From contig JAAWSO010000001.1 in assembly GCA_022801595.1 (NCBI GenBank), forward strand, positions 154,940-218,939: a stretch of 64,000 nt of DNA. The letters run 5' to 3'. The DNA is from Clostridiales bacterium. GTDB lineage: Bacteria; Bacillota; Clostridia; Oscillospirales; Acutalibacteraceae. Under the pieces are notes generated by a model that saw only the letters and a list, made by a program, of their open reading frames with translations, made no database searches and was not told the DNA's origin. Made by a program: the position numbers and the translations under genes. Positions 43,964-51,739 of the stretch are shown here, in pieces; the stretch's first letter is position 1; each line of letters opens with the position of its first letter.

Positions 43964-44158
43964 TCAGCCTCCGCCAACAAAGCTGACGATTTCCAACACA
44001 TCATCGTCCGCAATCACGGTTGTTTCATAAGCCCCTTTTGGGACAATCTCCCCGTTTTTTTCCACAGCGATCCGCGTGGTCGGATATCCCTGCTGCTCCA
44101 GCAGCTCCACCAGGGAGACAGGGGCGGGCAGGGGAATGGAAACACCATTTATTTTCAT
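43964..44158 (-). CDS. thiS: Sulfur carrier protein ThiS
   Basis: This 64-residue ubiquitin-fold protein ends in Gly-Gly-Gly, the site that ThiF adenylates and that becomes a thiocarboxylate. Val-Ala-Val-Glu-Lys-Asn-Gly and Asp-Asp-Val-Leu-Glu-Ile-Val are family marks. GGAGG lies before the ATG. It is the first gene of the thiazole operon, right behind the TPP riboswitch and its terminator. Confidence 0.95.
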   Translation of the reverse strand: MKINGVSIPLPAPVSLVELLEQQGYPTTRIAVEKNGEIVPKGAYETTVIADDDVLEIVSFVGGG

Positions 44159-44193
44159 GAATCAAAACCTCCTGAAAAGTCGATTTTGGGGAA

Positions 44194-44227
44194 CAAAAAA
44201 GCCAAACTCACCGGTGGAGTTTGGCTT
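44194..44227 (-). terminator. Expression-platform terminator of the TPP riboswitch
   Basis: A 10-11-bp stem (AAGCCAAACTC with GAGTTTGGCTT) is followed on the minus strand by six T residues, between the TPP aptamer and thiS. TPP binding should favour this terminator. Confidence 0.88.
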
Positions 44228-44261
44228 GGGTTCCAGAAAAAGACAATGAACTGGTAACCAA

Positions 44262-44356
44262 AAAGAAACTCCCTGCGCCGGTGCTAACCGTATCAGGTTC
44301 CATGAGTAAGAGGACACACCTCACTCTCAGCCACTTTCATTGGCTCCCCAGTTCTA
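44262..44356 (-). promoter_or_regulatory. TPP riboswitch
   Basis: On the minus strand the THI-box core is clear: GGGGAGCC, then GGCTGAGAG (its CTGAGAG at 44324-44330), then ACCTGAT (44292-44298) with ACGGTTAGCACCGGCGCAGGGAGT near 44268-44291. It precedes the thiS-thiF-thiG-thiH-thiE operon and its terminator. High TPP should stop transcription. Confidence 0.96.
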
Positions 44357-44504
44357 TCCATATGATATTGTCCAAACAGTTTCCTGTCTGTTTTTAATTA
44401 TAAAACGGAATCCTTGTCCTGTCAAGCATGGTTCCAAGGTTTTTCTGGCATAAAGGAAAGAAGCATGGTAGAATAAACAAAAGGACAGAGGGGGAAAGAA
44501 AAAT

Positions 44505-44981
44505 ATGGAGCGAATACAAGATGGAATTCAGGCCTTACGGGATCTGCCGGAACTAGTAGAAGAAGCAGCGTGCTGGTTTGGAGAAAAATGGGGGATATCG
44601 GAACATGCTTACCGGGAAAGTATGGATCGGTGCGTGCGACAGAAAAGCGGGATTCCCCAATGGTATGTTCTGCAAAATCAGAAAAAGCAAACGATTGCCG
44701 GGGCTGGCGTCATCGACAATGATTTTCATGACCAGAAGGATTTGACTCCGAATCTATGCGCCCTGTTTGTAGAACCGGAGTACCGGGGCCGGGGAATTGC
44801 CAAAAGGCTCTTGGCTTTCATCCGCCGGGATCTCAGCAGGCTTGGTTTTTCCAAGGTATATCTGGTTACGGATCACACAGAATTTTATGAAGCCTGCGGG
44901 TGGAATTTTTTCACCATGGCGATGGGGGAAGATGGACTGCCGATTCGGCTGTATGAAGCTTTTGCCGAGACGGAAAAATAG
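44505..44981 (+). CDS. GNAT-family N-acetyltransferase
   Basis: This 158-residue protein has the acetyl-CoA binding loop Glu-Tyr-Arg-Gly-Arg-Gly-Ile-Ala-Lys-Arg-Leu-Leu near residue 95 and the C-terminal Glu-Phe-Tyr-Glu-Ala-Cys-Gly-Trp. The substrate is unknown; the form is like small metabolite or antibiotic acetyltransferases of Firmicutes. GGGGGAAAG lies before ATG 44505. It is divergent from the thi operon and 99 bases before the Cys-rich gene. Confidence 0.9.
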   Translation: MERIQDGIQALRDLPELVEEAACWFGEKWGISEHAYRESMDRCVRQKSGIPQWYVLQNQKKQTIAGAGVIDNDFHDQKDLTPNLCALFVEPEYRGRGIAKRLLAFIRRDLSRLGFSKVYLVTDHTEFYEACGWNFFTMAMGEDGLPIRLYEAFAETEK

Positions 44982-45080
44982 GGGTGGTTGGACAGCCTGA
45001 CATTGTCACATATTTTTCCATCCTCCATAAAATGGGATTGAGAAACAAGGCTGTTTCCAATTGATTAAGGAGGAATCTTA

Positions 45081-45911
45081 ATGTCTGAATGTTATACCAA
45101 TCCCAACCCGGACGAGAGAAACGCAGGACCATTTAAAGAGGCGGTTTGCATCGACGCCATGCGTGTTTATGATAGCTGCAGCGATAAAGACTGCCTGGAA
45201 GATTTGCGGGTGTATTTTACCAGAGATCGTCAGTGCCTGATTGAAGATGCCGCTAACGTAAGAATTCGCAATGTGGAGATCATTACAGTCTATCTGGATT
45301 TGGAGCCAGTACCCTTTAACAAAGGCTTCTATTCGGTTGACATGACCTTCTTCTTCGATGTTTGCCTGGATGTATTCTGCGCTCCGGCAAGCGGTCCCAT
45401 TACCGTCAACGGAATTTCTATTTTCAACAAAAAGGTCATTCTATACGGCAGCGAAGGCAATGTGAAAATGTTCAGCTCCGATTGTGAGCTGGAGGATCTG
45501 GACTCCCAGAATGTTACCCGTATCCTGCCAAAAGCAACCGTACAGGTGGCTGAGCCAATCGCATTGTCCGCACGTCTGTGCGATAGCTGCGGCTGTGGCT
45601 GCGAGTCCTGCTGCCGGATTCCAGAGTGTATCTGCCGCCGGTTCGGAGGAGAATTTGAAACGGGCCCTAAGTGCCGGTCGGTTTACGTGACCATCGGTCT
45701 GTTCACCATTGTACAGATTGTGCGCAATGTTCAAATGCTGATCCCGGCTTATGATTTCTGTATCCCAGGGAAGGAATGCGTCACCACATCCGATAACCCG
45801 TGTGAGTTGTTTCGGCGGATCGAATTCCCCACCGATGAGTTCTTCCCGCCCAGAGTTGGCGACAACGGCTGTGGCTGCGGCTGCGAAGAGCGTAACTGCA
45901 AAAAGTACTAA
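45081..45911 (+). CDS. Cysteine-rich conserved protein, possibly spore-associated
   Basis: This 276-residue soluble protein has no signal peptide. It contains about two dozen cysteines, clustered near residues 33-40 (Asp-Ser-Cys-Ser-Asp-Lys-Asp-Cys), 167-186 (Cys-Gly-Cys-Gly-Cys-Glu-Ser-Cys-Cys, later Cys-Ile-Cys-Arg-Arg) and at the end (Gly-Cys-Gly-Cys-Gly-Cys-Glu-Glu-Arg). The rest is beta-rich. Spore-coat and exosporium proteins of clostridia often have such clusters, and the organism has spore genes, but that is inference. Metal storage is an alternative. AAGGAGG lies before ATG 45081. A terminator follows. Confidence 0.65.
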   Translation: MSECYTNPNPDERNAGPFKEAVCIDAMRVYDSCSDKDCLEDLRVYFTRDRQCLIEDAANVRIRNVEIITVYLDLEPVPFNKGFYSVDMTFFFDVCLDVFCAPASGPITVNGISIFNKKVILYGSEGNVKMFSSDCELEDLDSQNVTRILPKATVQVAEPIALSARLCDSCGCGCESCCRIPECICRRFGGEFETGPKCRSVYVTIGLFTIVQIVRNVQMLIPAYDFCIPGKECVTTSDNPCELFRRIEFPTDEFFPPRVGDNGCGCGCEERNCKKY

Positions 45912-45942
45912 ATGTCCGGCTAGTTTTCAGCCCGAAATTAGG

Positions 45943-45985
45943 AACCGTCCGCTTTTCCAAAAAGGTGGACGGTTTTCCGTTTTCT
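45943..45985 (+). terminator. Terminator after the Cys-rich gene
   Basis: A stem AACCGTCC with GGACGGTT (45943-45950 with 45967-45974) and a T-rich tail lies about 30 bases after the stop codon. Confidence 0.75.
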
Positions 45986-46125
45986 CCAAAATGGATGTTC
46001 CTTCTTTCTAGATTTTTACCCATGAACAGTTGAAGGAATGAGAAAGATTTGCTATAATAAAAAGTAATTTGCTGGAAGCAATCTAGCAAAAGAAAGTTTG
46101 TGGATGAGAAAAAGGAGAACCGATT

Positions 46126-46902
46126 ATGGCGAAGGTTACGTTACTGGCGCATACGCCGCAACCAGAGAAGGCTGTGGCCGCAGCGGCCAAGCTGTGCTAT
46201 TCCCCGTCGGATATTGACCACATCATGGATGGTCTCACGGAAGAAAAAACGGCATCTTTTGTGGATATGCTGGCGGAAATTGGCCATGAAAGTCCCATTG
46301 AGCACGCGTCCTTCACCTTTGGGCTTGAGGGGGTATCCCGGGCATTGCTGGCTCAGATTACCCGGCATCGGATGGCGTCGTTCAGCGTGCAGAGCCAGCG
46401 GTATGTATTCGAAGTTTCCTTCGAATATGTCCTGCCGCCTTACATTGCAGCAATCCCGGAGGCCAAAGCGGAGTTTCTGGCTGCGATGGAGGAGGATCAG
46501 CGCCATTACAACCGGTTGACCGATCTGCTCAAAGCAAATCACAAGAAAAGTTTGCTGGCGCAGGGACAGGACGAGCAAACTGCGGAGCGGATGGCTCTGA
46601 AAATGGCGATTGAGGACGCTCGGTTTGTGCTGCCCAATGCCTGTGATACGAAAATGCTGGTAACCATGAACGCCCGCTCCTTGAAAAACTTTTTTGCGCT
46701 GCGCTGTTGCAACCGGGCTCAATGGGAAATCCGAGAGGTAGCGATTGAGATGCTGGCTTTGGCTCGAGAAGCTGCGCCTCATCTGTTTGCTTGTGCTGGC
46801 CCCGGCTGCGTGCATGGGCCATGTCCAGAAGGAAGGATGACCTGTGGGAAAATAGAAGAAGTTCGGAAGTTTTTCCGTGGAATGGGAGGAGCAACATGCT
46901 AG
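46126..46902 (+). CDS. thyX: FAD-dependent thymidylate synthase
   Basis: This 258-residue enzyme methylates dUMP to dTMP with methylene-tetrahydrofolate and FADH2. The ThyX motif Arg-His-Arg-x2-Ser-x6-Gln-Arg-Tyr is at residues 80-93. The N-terminal part has Glu-Ser-Pro-Ile-Glu-His-Ala-Ser-Phe-Thr-Phe. AAGGAG lies before ATG 46126. It leads a compact cluster: its stop overlaps tmk, which carries dTMP to dTDP. No thyA is seen in the window. Confidence 0.96.
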   Translation: MAKVTLLAHTPQPEKAVAAAAKLCYSPSDIDHIMDGLTEEKTASFVDMLAEIGHESPIEHASFTFGLEGVSRALLAQITRHRMASFSVQSQRYVFEVSFEYVLPPYIAAIPEAKAEFLAAMEEDQRHYNRLTDLLKANHKKSLLAQGQDEQTAERMALKMAIEDARFVLPNACDTKMLVTMNARSLKNFFALRCCNRAQWEIREVAIEMLALAREAAPHLFACAGPGCVHGPCPEGRMTCGKIEEVRKFFRGMGGATC

Positions 46903-47594
46903 TGGTCATTGAGGGGCTGGACGGTAGCGGCAAGGCAACTCAAGCCGCCTGTCTCTGTGAGGCTTTGGAGCGGCAAGGAACCCCTTACCGCAAGGTTAGC
47001 TTCCCCGCCTATGATCAGCCCTCCTCATCGCTGGTGAAACTATATCTGGACGGGGCTTTTGGTTCTCGTCCAGAAGACGTCAGTCCCTATGCGGCCTCTT
47101 CGTTTTACGCGGTGGATCGGTTTGCCAGCTACCGAAGGTTTTGGCAGGAGGATTACAAGCAAGGCAAGCTGATTGTGGCGGATCGTTATGTAACCTCTAA
47201 CTTGGTGTATCAATTGACCAAACTGCCCCGAGACCAGTGGGAATCCTTCACCCGATGGCTGGAGGATTATGAATATGAAAAGCTGGGATTGCCCCGTCCC
47301 GACCTCACCCTCTATTTGGATATGCCGCCGAAGGTTTCCCAGTGTCTGCTGGACGCCCGTTACCAAGGAGACCCGCAAAAAAAAGATCTGCACGAGCGGG
47401 ATGTTTTGTTTTTGGAGGCCTGTCGGGAAACGGCTTTATTCAGTGCGGACGCTTTGGGATGGAAGGTAGTTTCCTGTGCGCAAGGCAATGTTCCCAAAGA
47501 CATGGAACAGATCCAGACGGAAATCTGGAAGAGTGTGACCGGGTTGATCATCCAAAATAAATGGAAAAAAGAGGAAAGGATGAAAGGGATATGA
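46896..47594 (+). CDS. tmk: Thymidylate kinase
   Basis: This 232-residue enzyme phosphorylates dTMP to dTDP. The P-loop is Gly-Leu-Asp-Gly-Ser-Gly-Lys-Ala-Thr (7-15), with Tyr-Ala-Val-Asp-Arg-Phe near residue 70 and Val-Ala-Asp-Arg-Tyr near 92. ATG 46896 has GGGAGG six bases upstream and overlaps the thyX stop; the longer upstream frame is out of the family and reads through thyX. The next gene starts at its stop codon. Pairing with thyX makes a dTMP to dTDP unit. Confidence 0.94.
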   Translation: MLVVIEGLDGSGKATQAACLCEALERQGTPYRKVSFPAYDQPSSSLVKLYLDGAFGSRPEDVSPYAASSFYAVDRFASYRRFWQEDYKQGKLIVADRYVTSNLVYQLTKLPRDQWESFTRWLEDYEYEKLGLPRPDLTLYLDMPPKVSQCLLDARYQGDPQKKDLHERDVLFLEACRETALFSADALGWKVVSCAQGNVPKDMEQIQTEIWKSVTGLIIQNKWKKEERMKGI

Positions 47595-48142
47595 TTTATA
47601 TTTTTTTAGCCAATGGTTTTGAAGAAATCGAGGCGGTTTCGGTGATCGACGTACTTCGCCGCGCGGAGTACCAAGTGGAAACGGTGGCAGTTGGTACCAA
47701 GGATAAGCGGGTAAGCGGCGCGCATAATATGGTCGTAGAAGCCGACCGTTGCGAACAGGAAATCCATTTTGGCGCAGCGCGGGCGATTGTTTTGCCGGGC
47801 GGAATGCCGGGTACATTAAATTTGGAAAAATCTTCTGTGGTTCAGCAAGCCATTCAACATTGTGAGAAGCAGGGAAAATGGATTGCTGCGATTTGCGCTG
47901 CTCCTTCGATTTTAGGTCATATGGGAATTTTGCAGGGCAAAACCGTCACCTGTTTCCCAGGATTTGAAGAAGAACTAACTGGTGCGCAAGTCAGCGACGC
48001 TCCGGTTTGTCAGGATGGAACTTTGATTACCGGAAAGGGACCGGGCGCAGCCATTGCATTCGCTCTGCAGCTGGTAGCGGCTATTTCCGGGGAAGATTTG
48101 GCAAATAATCTGAGGATGTCGATGCAATGTCAGCCAATGTAA
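47591..48142 (+). CDS. DJ-1/PfpI family protein
   Basis: This 183-residue protein has the DJ-1 fold with the nucleophile elbow Ala-Ala-Ile-Cys-Ala-Ala-Pro (Cys102) and Asn-Gly-Phe-Glu-Glu-Ile-Glu-Ala near residue 10, which supplies the conserved Glu. Related proteins are redox-sensing chaperones, glyoxalases or deglycases; the exact activity is unclear. ATG 47591 overlaps the tmk stop in an ATGA arrangement. Its end overlaps the next gene by 16 bases. In clostridia this gene often sits with the folate cyclo-ligase. Confidence 0.9.
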   Translation: MIYIFLANGFEEIEAVSVIDVLRRAEYQVETVAVGTKDKRVSGAHNMVVEADRCEQEIHFGAARAIVLPGGMPGTLNLEKSSVVQQAIQHCEKQGKWIAAICAAPSILGHMGILQGKTVTCFPGFEEELTGAQVSDAPVCQDGTLITGKGPGAAIAFALQLVAAISGEDLANNLRMSMQCQPM

Positions 48143-48732
48143 AACATACCAAAGTGAATATCAAAGAAGTGAAAATATCACTGCGGAGCAAATTTCGGAA
48201 TTTGCGGGAAACCATGCCCAGCAGCAAGAAGAAGTTTTGGGACGCTTCCATCCGTCATAACGTATTTCGGTTGAAGGAATACAAAGAAAACTCTACGCTT
48301 TTTATTTATGTCAGCAAAGAGATTGAAGTCAACACCTATCCGATTATTAAGGATGCCCTATCCAAAGGGAAACGGGTGGCGGTTCCTTTGTGCGTCAAAG
48401 GAACGTATCAAATGGAATTTTATTATATCACCTCTGTAGAGGATTTGGAAAAAGGTACTTTTGGCGTGATGGAGCCGATCACTGCCCACTGTGAAAAAGT
48501 GACGGATTTGACCCACGGTTTTTGTGTGGTACCTGGGTTTAGCTTTGATGCGAAAGGCTATCGGTTGGGCTATGGAAAAGGCTATTACGACCGATTTTTA
48601 TCGGCTTTCCAAGGCTTTACTGCAGGGATTTGTTATGCCAATTGTATTCAATGGAATTTGCCTCATGGCTATTATGACCGTCCCGTCGATGCAATTGTGA
48701 CGGAAAACTATATCCGGCGGACTGCCAGATAG
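48127..48732 (+). CDS. 5-formyltetrahydrofolate cyclo-ligase
   Basis: This 201-residue enzyme uses ATP to turn 5-formyl-THF back to 5,10-methenyl-THF, the only known return of that stored form. The family mark is Leu-Gly-Tyr-Gly-Lys-Gly-Tyr-Tyr-Asp-Arg near residue 140, with Val-Val-Pro-Gly-Phe-Ser-Phe-Asp before it. The first 15 residues are longer than usual and overlap the DJ-1 gene, so an internal start is possible. It supplies one-carbon folate for thyX in the same cluster. Confidence 0.92.
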   Translation: MSANVKHTKVNIKEVKISLRSKFRNLRETMPSSKKKFWDASIRHNVFRLKEYKENSTLFIYVSKEIEVNTYPIIKDALSKGKRVAVPLCVKGTYQMEFYYITSVEDLEKGTFGVMEPITAHCEKVTDLTHGFCVVPGFSFDAKGYRLGYGKGYYDRFLSAFQGFTAGICYANCIQWNLPHGYYDRPVDAIVTENYIRRTAR

Positions 48733-48752
48733 GCATAGAAAGGAAGAAAGCC

Positions 48753-50102
48753 ATGCGTGAGAATAAACCGGCAGGGGGAAATCCCGGAAAGCGGGAGCCA
48801 GACAAACAGGATATCAGCAGGCGGGTGAGTTCCGCTTATATGCCGTCAGAGTCCCACAAAAAAAAGGTGGAGAACTTTCGCCTGAATATTACCGATGAAT
48901 TGCCGATTGGAGAAGGGAAACCCCGCTCTTCTCAGTCAAGAGTGGAAGGCAGGCCTCCTCAGGAGCCAAAGCCTTCCACTGCAAAAATGACCAAAGAGCA
49001 AAAGAAAGCCTACAAAAAAAGAAACCGGCAAAAAAGCCGGAAAAACCGTTGGCTTTATCGAAGCATTTGGCTGGCTATGGTAGTCCTGGTTTCTGTAGGA
49101 ATCGCCCAATATGCCATTTCAGGAGCTACGGATATGCTGGCAATTAAGCGGAAAAACAATCCCAGCACTGTGGTTATCAGCCTAAGCAAGGATGCTACCA
49201 TCGATGAAATTACAGATATTTTGCTGGAAAACGGGCTGATTATGAATCGGGATTTTTTTCAACTTTATTCTAAGATCACCAAAGCGGATGATAATTATGG
49301 GTACGGTGACTTTGAGTTGACCACGGGTCTGGATTACGAGGCTTTGATCAATAAGCTGCAAATTTCCAATAACCGGGCGGAAACGGTGGAAGTGATGTTC
49401 CCAGAAGGTTCCACTGTCCGGGAAATTGCCCAGACGCTGGAGGACAAAGGCGTTTGTACCACAGAAGAAATTTTCGAAGCTGTTAACCAATTTAGCGAGT
49501 TTGAAGGCTATAAGTGGATCGGGAAAATTCAAAATGCTTCCGAGCGATATTATCTGTTAGAAGGCTATTTATTCCCGGATACGTATCAATTCTATAAGAG
49601 CGAAGATCCAACCGTGGTGTTGGGCAAGATGTTGAACAATGGCCAAAAGAAAATTACCGAGGAAATTCAGGAACAGGCAAAGAATATGCACATGACTATG
49701 GACGAAGTGATAACTTTGGCGTCTATGATTCAGGCGGAAGCTGCCGACGTCAACGATATGTATATGATTTCATCTGTTTTCCACAACCGTCTGGAAGCCG
49801 GCAGCGCCAGCCCTGTGGCGTATCTAGGGTCTGACCCTACGGTATGGTATCCGTATGAGAAGCGGGAGGAGGTGCCTGCAAATCAGGTGGATACCTTTGA
49901 GAGCCGTTACAACACCTATAAAATAAAAGGCCTCCCGCCAGGACCAATTTGCAACCCTGGTGAGGACGCCATCAAAGCGGCGCTGAATCCAAAGGATACC
50001 AATTATTTCTATTTCCGCCATGCGAACGATGGCACGCCATATTATGCAACCACCGCTTCCCAGCATGAGGAGAACTCGAAAAAGGCAGGATCTAACCAAT
50101 AA
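48753..50102 (+). CDS. mltG: Endolytic peptidoglycan transglycosylase MltG
   Basis: This 449-residue protein has a long basic, disordered cytoplasmic N-terminus (1-95), one membrane segment (about 100-120), a LysM-like domain and the YceG domain. The catalytic glutamate is in Met-Ile-Gln-Ala-Glu-Ala near residue 330, and Tyr-Asn-Thr-Tyr-x4-Leu-Pro-Pro-Gly-Pro-Ile-x-Asn-Pro-Gly is diagnostic. MltG cleaves new glycan strands and sets their length. GGAAGAAAG lies before ATG 48753. It is in the dTMP-folate cluster, 20 bases after the cyclo-ligase. Confidence 0.95.
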   Translation: MRENKPAGGNPGKREPDKQDISRRVSSAYMPSESHKKKVENFRLNITDELPIGEGKPRSSQSRVEGRPPQEPKPSTAKMTKEQKKAYKKRNRQKSRKNRWLYRSIWLAMVVLVSVGIAQYAISGATDMLAIKRKNNPSTVVISLSKDATIDEITDILLENGLIMNRDFFQLYSKITKADDNYGYGDFELTTGLDYEALINKLQISNNRAETVEVMFPEGSTVREIAQTLEDKGVCTTEEIFEAVNQFSEFEGYKWIGKIQNASERYYLLEGYLFPDTYQFYKSEDPTVVLGKMLNNGQKKITEEIQEQAKNMHMTMDEVITLASMIQAEAADVNDMYMISSVFHNRLEAGSASPVAYLGSDPTVWYPYEKREEVPANQVDTFESRYNTYKIKGLPPGPICNPGEDAIKAALNPKDTNYFYFRHANDGTPYYATTASQHEENSKKAGSNQ

Positions 50103-50167
50103 AACCAGGATTTCATCCTTGGTTGTTTGATAGGATGGATAGGATCCCTGTTTTCCTAGGAGGAACT

Positions 50168-51400
50168 ATGTTACAAAAATCCATGAAAAAACCGGTGGAA
50201 TTGCTTGCGCCAGCCGGAGACTTGGAGCGTTTGGAGGCCGCATTAAACTTTGGCGCAGATGCGGTTTATCTGGCAGGCCAGGAATTCGGGATGCGGACGG
50301 CATCCTCAAATTTTCATTATGATGAGTTGACGGAAGCGGTGAAGCGTTCGCACCAGTGTGGCGTTTCGGTATATGTGACCTGTAACACTCTGCCCCGCAA
50401 CGAAGAGCTGGAGCGGTTGCCAGAATTTTTGCAGCATTTGCAGCAAATTGGTGCGGATGCTGTGATCGTCGCAGATCTGGGCGTTTTGCAGTTTGCCAAG
50501 CAGCACGCTCCTAAGCTAGATGTGCATATTTCGACTCAGGCGGGAATCGTGAATTATGCCTCTGCCAACGCTTTTTATGAGTTGGGAGCCACCCGGGTTG
50601 TACTGGCCCGGGAATTGACCTTAGAGGAAATTGCCGGGATTCGGGCGAAAATTCCCCAAGACCTGGAAATCGAAGCGTTTGTTCATGGGGCCATGTGTAT
50701 GTCGTTTTCCGGGCGGTGCTTGCTGTCCGCATACCTCAATGGCCGGGATGCCAACCGAGGCGATTGTTCCCAGCCCTGCCGCTGGGAATATTCTCTGGTG
50801 GAGAAGAAACGCCCTGGCGAATATATGGATATCCATGAAGACGCCAACGGCACGTACATTCTAAATTCCCGGGATATGTGCATGATTGAGCATATTCCCG
50901 AACTGATCTGCGCAGGAATTTCTAGTCTGAAAATTGAAGGCCGGGCAAAGTCCGCTTATTACGTGGCGGTAACGACCAATGCTTATCGTAGTGCCATTGA
51001 CGAATATCTGGAATATCCAAACAAGCCGGTTTCCCCGTGGATTGTGGAGGAATTGAACAAAATCAGCCACCGGGAGTATAGCACTGGCTTTTACTTTGGA
51101 CAGGAGCCAGGCCAAGTTTATTCCAATGGCGGATACGTACGGGATTATGAGGTGGTGGCCATTTGTGAGGATTATCAGGATGGCATGTTGACCATTTCCC
51201 AACGGAACCGCTTTTTTCAAGGAGATACCTTAGATGTGCTGGAAGCGGGAAGCCGTCCTTATACCATTGTGGTCTCAGAAATGTTCGATCAGGAAGGACA
51301 GCAGATTTCCTCCGCGCCTCATGCTACGATGCTGGTGAAAATTCCCTGTGGCCGTCCGGTAGCCAAGGGAGCTGTTTTGCGGAAGCAGCGGACAAGCTAA
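50168..51400 (+). CDS. Peptidase U32 family protein (tRNA hydroxylation type)
   Basis: This 410-residue protein has the U32 marks Glu-Leu-Leu-Ala-Pro-Ala-Gly, Ala-Phe-Val-His-Gly-Ala-Met-Cys-Met-Ser-Phe-Ser-Gly-Arg-Cys and Gly-Asp-Cys-Ser-Gln-Pro-Cys-Arg. The four cysteines likely hold an iron-sulfur cluster. Close relatives (TrhP/YrrO) are needed for 5-hydroxyuridine at tRNA wobble position 34; protease activity is doubtful. I chose ATG 50168, preceded by AGGAGG; the upstream frame lacks a ribosome site. It follows mltG by 65 bases. Confidence 0.88.
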   Translation: MLQKSMKKPVELLAPAGDLERLEAALNFGADAVYLAGQEFGMRTASSNFHYDELTEAVKRSHQCGVSVYVTCNTLPRNEELERLPEFLQHLQQIGADAVIVADLGVLQFAKQHAPKLDVHISTQAGIVNYASANAFYELGATRVVLARELTLEEIAGIRAKIPQDLEIEAFVHGAMCMSFSGRCLLSAYLNGRDANRGDCSQPCRWEYSLVEKKRPGEYMDIHEDANGTYILNSRDMCMIEHIPELICAGISSLKIEGRAKSAYYVAVTTNAYRSAIDEYLEYPNKPVSPWIVEELNKISHREYSTGFYFGQEPGQVYSNGGYVRDYEVVAICEDYQDGMLTISQRNRFFQGDTLDVLEAGSRPYTIVVSEMFDQEGQQISSAPHATMLVKIPCGRPVAKGAVLRKQRTS

Positions 51401-51542
51401 CTCAGTCCGAGGGCGATCCCTAGGCTGGGAGAAAGTGGAAGGCCAAATGTTGCGCCCCGTTTTTATAAGCGGAGAATCCCCGGGATTTCAGGATTTGGAA
51501 GGCAGACTGGAACGGGACGAAATTTATTTTTGAAAGATACCA

Positions 51543-51578
51543 AAAAGCACACAGAGAAAAAGTTCTCTATGTGCTTTT
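51543..51578. terminator. Bidirectional terminator between the U32 gene and cstA
   Basis: A stem AAAAGCACA-AGAGAA with TTCTCT-GTGCTTTT has T-runs at both ends between convergent genes. The rest of 51401-51739 has a GGGAATTCCC palindrome near 51617 and no gene that I recognise. Confidence 0.82.
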
Positions 51579-51739
51579 CTTTGTTTTGTGATTGATCTTC
51601 CAGGAATCCTTGGAAGGGAATTCCCTTGCGCTTAGGCGTTCTTGAGAAAGATCAAAGCATTTTGTTAGGCTGGGGAGTTTGTTTGCCGCCATGAGTGGGT
51701 TGGGGGATTCGTCTCAGCAGATCACCGTATTTGCAGGGG

